A stretch of 6,133 nt of DNA from Bacteroidales bacterium (GTDB lineage: Bacteria > Bacteroidota > Bacteroidia > Bacteroidales > UBA7960), in NCBI GenBank assembly GCA_007120675.1, contig SKNE01000218.1, positions 1-6,133 on the forward strand. The letters run 5' to 3'. The notes below the pieces were generated by a model. It saw only the letters and a list, made by a program, of their open reading frames with translations. It was not told the DNA's origin and searched no databases. A program made the translations under genes and the position numbers. Each line of letters opens with the position of its first letter. Within the stretch, counting starts at the first letter, position 1. Positions 1 to 4,660 of this stretch are shown here, piece by piece.

Positions 1-92
1 CCAACATGATAACAACGAAGAGATCTGATCAACGAATAAGCGCGCAAGCCTGATTCGCAGGCAGCGCCATTGCAGGCCCCCGTAAATAAGCA
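1..92. other. Unassigned left edge with a hairpin
   Basis: No gene can be assigned. Two + frames run in from the left edge and stop at 26-28 and 51-53, so the last few codons of a truncated gene could lie here, but the tails (8 and 16 residues) are too short to identify. A hairpin is visible: GCGC (42-45) pairs with GCGC (64-67), and GCCTG (48-52) pairs with CAGGC (58-62) around the 5-nt loop ATTCG, with a small internal loop between the two stems. It has no T-tract. It could be part of a 3' untranslated region that ends at the terminator just downstream. It is not a tRNA T-arm, because the loop is 5 nt rather than 7. Confidence 0.3.
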
Positions 93-130
93 AGCCCCGC
101 CAAATCTCACGAAGGCGGGGCTGCTTTTTT
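93..130 (+). terminator. Strong intrinsic terminator, probably bidirectional
   Basis: A perfect 9-bp GC-rich stem (AGCCCCGCC at 93-101, GGCGGGGCT at 114-122) encloses a 12-nt loop and is followed by GC and six T residues (125-130). On the + strand it would end transcription of a gene lying left of the window. Read on the - strand, the same stem is followed by TGCTTATTT, a weaker but usable U-rich tail, so it can also end the leftward DHODH-like gene, whose stop codon lies 34 bp away. This placement suggests that the DHODH-like gene converges with an unseen rightward gene. Confidence 0.88.
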
Positions 131-163
131 GCCGGCAAAGCGTTCTGGCCTGTACCAATCAGG

Positions 164-1177
164 CTAGACCTGTGGGAATTTCTTCAACAACTCGAATGGT
201 TTCATGAGCAAGTCAACGTATTGTGCACGCTGATAGGCATATGGATCCTTTGAGTTAACTTTTGAGAGTTTGCCCCTGAAATCGTCCAGGCTCCCGTAGC
301 CTTTTTCGTCCATCCACCCGGCCAGGTCATCCAATATCTTCTTCAGGTGGGGGATCTTGTACTTATATATGGCGCTGACCACCTGTACACAATCTGCACC
401 AGCCAGGATGAGCCTGGCCACGTCTTCACCCTGGTAAATACCCGTATTGCTGCAGATGCTGCCCTTGATCTCCTTGTGCAGCAGACCGGCAAAACGCAGT
501 GGCAGGCGATAGTCGTCCGGGTGGCTCAGGTTGAAAGGGAAGTCATAATCCTGTTTCGAGGGACTGATATCCGGCTGGAAAAGGCGGTTAAAGAGGACAA
601 ATCCAGCCACACCGGCCTCATCCATCTGCTTGATCAGGTAGAGTGGGTTGGAGTAGAAAGGGCTGATTTTCACACTGACTGGCAGCTTAACTTTTTCTGT
701 AATGGTTTTCAGCAAGCCCAGCTGCTCCTTTTCCATCTCACAGGATGAGGTCTCGAAGCCCGCCGGACTGGCATAAAAGTTTAGTTCCAGGGCATCCACC
801 CCGGTCTTTTCCATCTCTGAGGCGTACTCTATCCAGGTGTCGGGGTAAACACAGTTCAAACTGCCTATGAGAGGTATATCAACCGCTTCCTTTATCTTCC
901 TCAGCTTGTCGAGATGCTCCTCAGGTCCGGCATGACGGATACTGGGAAACAGGCTGATCATCTCAGCGTGCCGCTCAGTGTATTCGTTGAGCTCCTCCTC
1001 CATCTGCATGCTCTCCAGGTTGATCTGTTCTTCAAAAAGTGATTTGAAAACAATGGCCGAAGCACCCGAGTCCTCCATCTGGCGTGCAAGGTCTGTTTCC
1101 ATGGTCAGGTTACAGGCCCCTACGATCAGGGGGTTTTTCAGGTTAAGGCCCATGTACTTGGTCGTTAAATTTGCCAT
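164..1177 (-). CDS. Dihydroorotate dehydrogenase-like FMN protein
   Basis: A 337-residue cytoplasmic protein that reads as a complete FMN-binding TIM barrel of the DHODH/PreA superfamily. Family-like segments are the opening strand with NPLIVGACNLT (15-25), IPLIGSLN (101-108), ELNFYASP (131-138), PVSVKISPF (166-174, with a barrel Lys at 170), and the phosphate/FMN-loop region CSNTGIYQGEDV (242-253) followed by AGADCVQVVSAIY (259-271). True class 1 DHODHs have ELN-x-x-C-P-N, with the Cys as catalytic base. Here the matching stretch has no Cys, so orotate synthesis is doubtful and I do not name it pyrD. Such DHODH-like proteins are common in Bacteroidota and anaerobes; their substrate is unknown to me. 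The start is supported by an ATG just before the conserved barrel strand and by a candidate promoter about 40 bp upstream. It is transcribed divergently from the radical SAM gene. Confidence 0.88.
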   Translation of the reverse strand: MANLTTKYMGLNLKNPLIVGACNLTMETDLARQMEDSGASAIVFKSLFEEQINLESMQMEEELNEYTERHAEMISLFPSIRHAGPEEHLDKLRKIKEAVDIPLIGSLNCVYPDTWIEYASEMEKTGVDALELNFYASPAGFETSSCEMEKEQLGLLKTITEKVKLPVSVKISPFYSNPLYLIKQMDEAGVAGFVLFNRLFQPDISPSKQDYDFPFNLSHPDDYRLPLRFAGLLHKEIKGSICSNTGIYQGEDVARLILAGADCVQVVSAIYKYKIPHLKKILDDLAGWMDEKGYGSLDDFRGKLSKVNSKDPYAYQRAQYVDLLMKPFELLKKFPQV

Positions 1178-1213
1178 GTCGTGTCTGCTTTTGGGTTAAT
1201 GGTTTTGAGAATA

Positions 1214-1245
1214 TAAATGTAGATATATATTCTGTTTCCTGCAAG
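1214..1245 (-). promoter_or_regulatory. Candidate promoter of the DHODH-like gene
   Basis: On the - strand, TACATTTA (1221-1214) matches the Bacteroidota -7 element TAnnTTTG except for the last base. CTTG (1245-1242), containing the TTG core of the -33 element, lies 20 bp upstream of it. This would place the transcript start near 1207 and give a leader of about 30 nt before the ATG at 1177. The match is partial, so the call is tentative. Confidence 0.4.
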
Positions 1246-1302
1246 CCTTTGCGGTAAATATCCATGGGGAATGAAACAGGGATCCCCTTTACCCACTGCA
1301 TT

Positions 1303-1472
1303 CACCAGGAAATCGCCGCTTGCTGCCATGCGCACCTGGATGAATTACCCGGTTTTGTGCGTTGGGCACCACCATGCATTGCCCTGTTGTGTGCATTGCG
1401 CACCTTCATGCATTGCGCCGCTTGCTGTCATGCGCACCTGGATGAATTACCCGGTTTTGTGCGTTGGGCACC
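1303..1472. repeat. Five-unit degenerate 34-bp tandem repeat array
   Basis: GCACC recurs at exactly 34-bp spacing, starting at 1332, 1366, 1400, 1434 and 1468, and defines units 1303-1336, 1337-1370, 1371-1404, 1405-1438 and 1439-1472. Units 2 and 5 are identical. Units 1 and 4 match at 25 of 34 positions, 2 and 3 at 25 of 34, and 3 and 4 at 23 of 34. A higher-order period of 102 bp (three units) is superimposed: 1314-1370 and 1416-1472 are 57-bp direct repeats with one mismatch (C1327/T1429). Three units contain a short dyad, GTGC-N5-GCAC, at 1357-1369, 1391-1403 and 1459-1471. A period of 34 is not a multiple of three, and reading frames through it carry no recognisable protein, so it is most likely non-coding. 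It lies between two divergent promoters. It is not a CRISPR array, because there are no conserved repeats alternating with unique spacers. It could be a minisatellite or a set of binding sites. Confidence 0.88.
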
Positions 1473-1531
1473 TACACCAATTAAAGGCATTCCCATATGG
1501 AATTGTTTAAATGCATTCGTGTGGAAGGTTT

Positions 1532-1555
1532 GTTTTTTTGTTTTTTTGTTTTTTT
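1532..1555. repeat. Triple GTTTTTTT tract (8-bp period)
   Basis: Three perfect copies of G followed by seven T residues occupy 1532-1539, 1540-1547 and 1548-1555, with a further G at 1556. The tract ends 64 bp before the radical SAM start codon and directly abuts a candidate -7 element. Such a tract can change in length by replication slippage, and its poly-T runs would bend or stiffen the DNA upstream of the promoter. Confidence 0.9.
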
Positions 1556-1564
1556 GTATATTTA
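1538..1564 (+). promoter_or_regulatory. Weak candidate promoter of the radical SAM gene
   Basis: TATATTTA (1557-1564) matches TAnnTTTG in all but the last base. The nearest usable upstream TTG is at 1538-1540, inside the poly-T tract, and leaves a 16-bp spacer, shorter than the usual 17-21 bp. Other TTG cores in the tract lie 8 bp nearer or farther, so none is ideally placed. The transcript would start near 1571 and leave a leader of about 50 nt. A-rich sequence (ataaaatcaaca) rather than a Shine-Dalgarno motif precedes the ATG. Confidence 0.3.
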
Positions 1565-1619
1565 TGCGATGTGAACGGCGGCTGGAGTTTATTTTTATTC
1601 AGACAAAATAAAATCAACA

Positions 1620-2687
1620 ATGTACAAACACAATCGACGGCGGTTTTTGCGCACACTGGCGGCTCTGCCCGCCATGGCAATGGCCAGTCACCTGGTGATA
1701 CGTGGCAGCACATTATGTCATGGGGCAACAAAAAACACTTTTTCTATGGAAGCTGAGTCATCAAGTTACAGTCCGGGCTACCTGGACCTGCACAAGAGCG
1801 GTGAGTTAAGGGCCCGCGCAGAGGTTTTGTACGAACGGATGCGGCATTGCGATTTGTGTCCCCGCGATTGCGAAACGGACAGGCTCAGCGGTCAGCGCGG
1901 CGACTGTCTCGCCGATGGCGACCTGGAGATATCATCGGCCAGCGCACATTTTGGCGAGGAGGAGGAGCTGGTGGGTCGTCACGGCTCGGGCACCATCTTT
2001 TTCACCAATTGCTCCATGCACTGCGTTTTTTGCATCAACTATGAAATCAGCCAGCTGGGCCAGGGCAGGAAGTACAATACCCGTCAGCTGGCCGATATGA
2101 TGCTCATGCTCCAGCGGCGGGGTTGTCACAACATCAACCTTGTCAGCCCTTCCCATTACATCCCCCACATCCTCTTCGCCCTCGACAGGGCAGTTCCCGA
2201 CGGCCTCCGTCTGCCCGTGGTGTACAATACGAGCGGCTGGGAGAAGGTGGAGGTCCTGGAATTCCTTGATGGGGTGGTAGACATCTACCTGTCTGATTTT
2301 AAATACGCCGGTGCAGAAGAGGCGGACAAATATTCACCCGGCGCAGTATGCTATCCTGAGACCAGCCAAAAGGCCCTCCTGGAGATGCATCGCCAGGTTG
2401 GCGTAGCCCATGCTGATCCGGACACCGGACTGATAAACAAGGGTTTAATGATTCGGCACCTGGTGATGCCCAACAACGCGGCACGCAGCGACAGGGTCCT
2501 GCGCTGGATCGCCGCCAACCTGCCAAAAGACACCTATGTGAACATTATGTCGCAGTACACACCGGTCTTCAAGGCCTTCGACCATCCGGAGATCGCCCGG
2601 CGCGTCACCCGCACCGAGTACAGAAACGCCGTTTCCGTGGCCCGGGGCGCCGGCCTCACCAACCTTCGCCTCCAGATGCGCCATTAG
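1620..2687 (+). CDS. PflX-type (COG1313) radical SAM protein with Tat-like signal
   Basis: A 355-residue protein. The radical SAM cluster motif CxxxCxxC is C131, C135, C138 (NCSMHCVFCINYEIS). Before it lie family-typical CDLCPRDC (C77, C80, C84) with C96, and GSGTIFF (122-128); after it NINLVSPSHY (171-180), DIYLSDFKYA (221-230), IRHLVMPNN (278-286) and NIMSQYTP (308-315). These match the PflX family, homologous to glycyl-radical activating enzymes but without an established substrate that I know of. The N-terminal Cys set may bind a second Fe-S cluster (inference). Oddly, the protein begins with RRRFLR (6-11) followed by a hydrophobic stretch to about residue 27, a good twin-arginine signal, whereas radical SAM enzymes normally need cytoplasmic reductant. 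A later in-frame ATG at 1746 (M43) would remove the signal and keep every family motif, so the start is not fully settled. No glycyl-radical partner gene is in the window. Confidence 0.88.
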   Translation: MYKHNRRRFLRTLAALPAMAMASHLVIRGSTLCHGATKNTFSMEAESSSYSPGYLDLHKSGELRARAEVLYERMRHCDLCPRDCETDRLSGQRGDCLADGDLEISSASAHFGEEEELVGRHGSGTIFFTNCSMHCVFCINYEISQLGQGRKYNTRQLADMMLMLQRRGCHNINLVSPSHYIPHILFALDRAVPDGLRLPVVYNTSGWEKVEVLEFLDGVVDIYLSDFKYAGAEEADKYSPGAVCYPETSQKALLEMHRQVGVAHADPDTGLINKGLMIRHLVMPNNAARSDRVLRWIAANLPKDTYVNIMSQYTPVFKAFDHPEIARRVTRTEYRNAVSVARGAGLTNLRLQMRH

Positions 2688-2722
2688 GGAGCCCGTGACA
2701 CAGCCCCCGTATAAAGGCGCAG

Positions 2723-2745
2723 GAGACGCCAAGGGCCGACGTCTC
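2723..2745. other. Hairpin after the radical SAM gene
   Basis: GAGACG (2723-2728) pairs perfectly with CGTCTC (2740-2745) around an 11-nt loop. An overlapping alternative, GGCG (2716-2719) with CGCC (2727-2730), competes for the same bases. There is no T-tract, so it is not a classical terminator. It could act as a 3' mRNA-stabilising hairpin. Confidence 0.4.
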
Positions 2746-2751
2746 ATGCAA

Positions 2752-2815
2752 CTTTCTACAACCAAAACAAAAACAACATTAACCAAAAACAAAACCATTC
2801 AAAACCAGTAGAAAG
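2752..2815. repeat. 8-bp inverted repeat around a G-free 48-nt loop
   Basis: CTTTCTAC (2752-2759) is the exact reverse complement of GTAGAAAG (2808-2815). The 48 bases between them (2760-2807) contain no G at all on the + strand and only five T, being almost purely A and C. The right arm is followed by CTTTTTG, giving a possible rightward terminator with an unusually large loop. A second small hairpin, AAAGC-TTTTT-GCTTT (2812-2826), overlaps the right arm. Confidence 0.6.
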
Positions 2816-2833
2816 CTTTTTGCTTTGAATAGG

Positions 2834-2847
2834 GGTACAAGGTACAA
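2834..2847. repeat. Tandem GGTACAA duplication
   Basis: Two adjacent perfect 7-bp copies of GGTACAA (2834-2840, 2841-2847) lead straight into a run of nine A (2846-2854). Function unknown; it may be simple slippage. Confidence 0.7.
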
Positions 2848-2877
2848 AAAAAAATTGTGCTCAGCAAATATTTTTTT
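2848..2877 (-). terminator. A/T-tract terminator between convergent genes
   Basis: A run of A ending in T (2848-2855) pairs over 8 bp with A followed by seven T (2870-2877). The 14-nt interior holds a small TGC/GCA stem (2858-2860, 2864-2866). The layout is symmetric, so both strands give a stem ending in a T-tract. It lies 16 bp past the stop of the leftward exported-protein gene and downstream of the rightward radical SAM gene, the expected place for a shared bidirectional terminator. The stem is A/T-only and thus weak. Confidence 0.5.
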
Positions 2878-2892
2878 CAATAAACGAAAAAA

Positions 2893-3552
2893 TCACCAAT
2901 TTCTAAAGGACTGAAATGGGTGGGGGTGGTACATGCCGCCGAAGGGAGTGGAATAAAAGCCGCCAGGAGAAAAGGGTGAATGACCACGCGACATGTTGAT
3001 CTCAGCACCGAAACGGAAGTTTTCGCTGACCTTGTAGTCGAAACCCAGCATCATACCGTGGGGGGTTTGCTGCATGGCATAGGGATTCATGGGGATGCCG
3101 TCCGGCATATCCATGTGGCTGCGCTCCACCCAGCCTGCGCCCAGGATGCTGAGGCGGGGATTCACCTGGTAGGATCCTGCGGCATAAAGGGTGGAAGAAA
3201 ACATTTGTCCGCCACCTGAGACAAATTCACCACCGGGGTTTTGCTGGTGATAGGGAAAAAAGCCACTTGCACCACTCATGCGCGCACTGGTGAAGACCGT
3301 CCCCACCTGGAGACGGAAATTCTCAGACATATTCCAGTTCATCTGCGGGCTGACCCTGTTACTGAACAGATGACCGGCTGATCCGGCCGTTGTAAAGCTG
3401 CTGCCCAGGCCCAGGGTCATAAAGGGCGCACTGACAACCTTTGCTTCCTCCTCCTGGATTGAATAATCAGCTGATTCCTGGGCCAGCAATGCAGTGTTCA
3501 ACAACAGAAGCAGAATGAGCACCATGCCTGTATGGTTCTTTACCTGATGCAT
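2893..3552 (-). CDS. Small exported (outer-membrane-type) protein, unknown function
   Basis: A 219-residue protein from the ATG at 3552. I do not recognise a named family. The N-terminus is a clear Sec signal peptide: basic start (MHQVKNHTG), the hydrophobic run MVLILLLLLNTALLA (10-24), and probable cleavage after LLA-24 before QES. The mature part is rich in Gly, Ser, aromatics and alternating hydrophobic segments (for example FRLQVGTVF and STLYAAGSYQV), as in small beta-barrels. The phrase SENFR recurs at 76-80 and 176-180, suggesting related strand pairs. The last 75 residues are rich in Met, Pro, His, Gly and Phe, ending FRNW. The reading frame is open for 43 more codons upstream, but that stretch overlaps an excellent promoter and would bury the signal peptide, so I reject it. 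Outer-membrane location is inference. Confidence 0.75.
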   Translation of the reverse strand: MHQVKNHTGMVLILLLLLNTALLAQESADYSIQEEEAKVVSAPFMTLGLGSSFTTAGSAGHLFSNRVSPQMNWNMSENFRLQVGTVFTSARMSGASGFFPYHQQNPGGEFVSGGGQMFSSTLYAAGSYQVNPRLSILGAGWVERSHMDMPDGIPMNPYAMQQTPHGMMLGFDYKVSENFRFGAEINMSRGHSPFSPGGFYSTPFGGMYHPHPFQSFRNW

Positions 3553-3575
3553 TGGTCGTGGGTTTTTTAGTCTCA

Positions 3576-3606
3576 CAAATATACGCTTTTTCTTTCTTTT
3601 GTCAAA
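3576..3606 (-). promoter_or_regulatory. Consensus Bacteroidota promoter of the exported-protein gene
   Basis: Read on the - strand, TTTG (3606-3603), a 19-bp spacer and TATATTTG (3583-3576) match the Bacteroidota housekeeping pattern TTTG-N19-TAnnTTTG at every defined base. The transcript should start near 3570, leaving about 18 nt before the ATG at 3552. The site decides the start codon: any start upstream of 3570 would not be on this transcript. Confidence 0.75.
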
Positions 3607-3633
3607 GCCGTCCATCGACTTCTGTGGCGTTGG

Positions 3634-3665
3634 GTTGTTTCCTATGCATTTATTGGCTAATTTTA
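3634..3665 (+). promoter_or_regulatory. Candidate promoter of the patatin gene
   Basis: GTTG (3634-3637), a 20-bp spacer and TAATTTTA (3658-3665) resemble TTTG-N20-TAnnTTTG with one mismatch in each element. It would start transcription near 3672, about 65 nt before the ATG at 3737. It sits back to back with the stronger leftward promoter in the same 184-bp divergent gap. Confidence 0.38.
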
Positions 3666-3736
3666 CCCTTCGCCCCTCCAACGGCGGCGATCATCCTTGT
3701 TGTCTGAATCTATTCACAAACAATCACTCTTTCACG

Positions 3737-4495
3737 ATGGGAAAAAAATATCAATACGGCCTGGTGCTCAGCGGTGGCGGCACAAGGGGTTTTGCCCACC
3801 TTGGTGCAATCAAGGCCCTGGAAGAGAACGGCATTAAGCCCGACATTATTTCAGGAGTTAGTGCCGGCAGCATTGTTGGCGCATTGTATGCCGACGGACA
3901 GGATGCAGAGGCTGCACTGAAGGCCCTGATCAGCAAAAACCTGCTGGGGTTCCTGAAGCTCATGATCCCAAAACAGGGTTTGCTAAAGATGACGGGCTTT
4001 GAGCGCACTCTCAGAAAGACCCTGAAGGCCAAGCGCTTTGAAGACCTGGAAACCCCACTGCTCATTCACGCGGTGAATATCAACACTGTTGAATACACCC
4101 GGTTCGACTCAGGCGACCTGGTGGAAGCCATTAAAGCCTCCTCCTCCATACCCGTAGTATTTCCCCCGGTGGAGATCGGGGGCCACCAATACATGGATGG
4201 AGGCATCGTCAACAACTTTCCCGTTGAACCACTGATCGATCAATGTGAAACCATCATTGGCATCAATGTGAATCCCGTAGGGAAAGAGTACAAGATCACC
4301 AATCTTCGGACCATCGCCATCCGTGCGTTCCACCTGTCCATGCGCAACCACGCCGAAACACGCAAAAAGCACTGCCAGATCTATATCGAGCCCGAGAAGG
4401 TGGAGCAGTTTGGGATCCTTGATATGGAGAGTGCTGAAGAGGTCTTCGACATTGGTTACCAAAAGGCCAGGGAAGTGCTGAAAAAACACAATTAG
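3737..4495 (+). CDS. Patatin-like phospholipase (single-domain acyl hydrolase)
   Basis: A 252-residue single-domain patatin. Family motifs are all present: the oxyanion-hole glycine loop SGGGTRG (12-18), the nucleophile elbow GVSAG (40-44) with catalytic Ser42, and the DGG motif (154-156) with catalytic Asp154. These give a Ser-Asp dyad expected to hydrolyse acyl esters of lipids. The size and the start right at LVLSGGGTRGFAHLGA place it with small cytoplasmic bacterial patatins (RssA/YchK-like) rather than with the long outer-membrane patatins. There is no signal peptide or membrane segment. I chose the ATG at 3737 because the fold begins a few residues later. An in-frame ATG at 3599 would add 46 unrelated residues across the divergent promoter region. 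The true substrate is unknown. cysS follows 165 bp downstream on the same strand. Confidence 0.92.
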   Translation: MGKKYQYGLVLSGGGTRGFAHLGAIKALEENGIKPDIISGVSAGSIVGALYADGQDAEAALKALISKNLLGFLKLMIPKQGLLKMTGFERTLRKTLKAKRFEDLETPLLIHAVNINTVEYTRFDSGDLVEAIKASSSIPVVFPPVEIGGHQYMDGGIVNNFPVEPLIDQCETIIGINVNPVGKEYKITNLRTIAIRAFHLSMRNHAETRKKHCQIYIEPEKVEQFGILDMESAEEVFDIGYQKAREVLKKHN

Positions 4496-4526
4496 TAAAT
4501 CCGTCAGCCTGCTGCCGCCTGCCCAT

Positions 4527-4545
4527 CCGGTGTTTGTACACCAGG
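4527..4545. other. Dyad/hairpin between patatin and cysS
   Basis: GGTGT (4529-4533) and ACACC (4538-4542) pair perfectly around the tetraloop TTGT. With a bulged A at 4543 the stem extends by CC/GG to 7 bp. No T-run follows, so it is a poor terminator. It could be a 3' hairpin of the patatin mRNA or a dyad bound by a regulator. Confidence 0.4.
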
Positions 4546-4585
4546 TAGTCTTATGGACCGGGCGCTTAGGAACAGCCGTTTTTCT

Positions 4586-4593
4586 TACCTTTG
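4586..4593 (+). promoter_or_regulatory. Probable -7 element of the cysS promoter
   Basis: TACCTTTG is a perfect match to TAnnTTTG. No convincing TTTG lies 19-21 bp upstream; the nearest is TTAG at 4566-4569 with a 16-bp gap. A start near 4600 would give a leader of about 60 nt before the ATG at 4661. If correct, the in-frame codons from 4553 to about 4600 cannot be on this transcript. Confidence 0.48.
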
Positions 4594-4601
4594 TGCCTTG
4601 T

Positions 4602-4633
4602 GCCTGCTGACAGGCCCTGCTGCCGCCTGCGGC
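4602..4633 (+). promoter_or_regulatory. Leader hairpins of cysS with alternative pairing
   Basis: GCCTG (4602-4606) pairs with CAGGC (4611-4615) around CTGA, and GCCG (4622-4625) pairs with CGGC (4630-4633). CAGGC (4611-4615) can instead pair with GCCTG at 4625-4629, which would disrupt both. The arrangement could be an attenuator-like switch, but no known riboswitch or T-box feature is recognisable and no T-tract follows. Confidence 0.25.
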
Positions 4634-4660
4634 TGCAATGACAATGAAAAATTGGCTGCT

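Larger units (their letters stand above)
4508..4630. repeat. 15-bp direct repeat flanking the cysS promoter region
   Basis: CCTGCTGCCGCCTGC occurs exactly at 4508-4522 and again at 4616-4630, 108 bp apart. One copy lies just after the patatin stop and the other lies in the predicted cysS leader. Flanking bases differ. The function is unknown, and chance duplication in GC-rich sequence is possible. Confidence 0.75.

Noticed and set aside
42..67. Possible tRNA or tmRNA 3' end
   Set aside because: The hairpin loop is 5 nt, there is no TTCGA-type 7-nt T-loop, and no acceptor stem or CCA end is seen.
347..748. Rightward 133-residue open frame inside the DHODH-like gene
   Set aside because: It is antisense to a conserved barrel protein and has no identifiable motif.
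1303..1472. Possible CRISPR array
   Set aside because: There are no conserved repeats separated by unique spacers. The units are directly adjacent and degenerate, and no cas genes are present.
1264..1611. Rightward open frames (115 and 79 residues) through the repeat array, Cys/His-rich with a repeated peptide
   Set aside because: The protein repeat is a by-product of the 102-bp DNA period. The basic unit is 34 bp, which does not preserve frame, and the frame continues into the poly-T tract. No start signal or family resemblance supports translation.
3553..3681. N-terminal extension of the exported protein (43 extra codons)
   Set aside because: It would place a clear signal peptide in the middle of the protein and lies across the consensus promoter at 3576-3606.
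3599..3736. N-terminal extension of the patatin (46 extra codons)
   Set aside because: The added residues have no patatin resemblance and lie in the divergent promoter region; the fold starts just after 3737.
4496..4660. T-box riboswitch upstream of cysS
   Set aside because: No T-box consensus, specifier loop or terminator/antiterminator pair with a T-tract is visible, and such elements are not typical of Bacteroidota.
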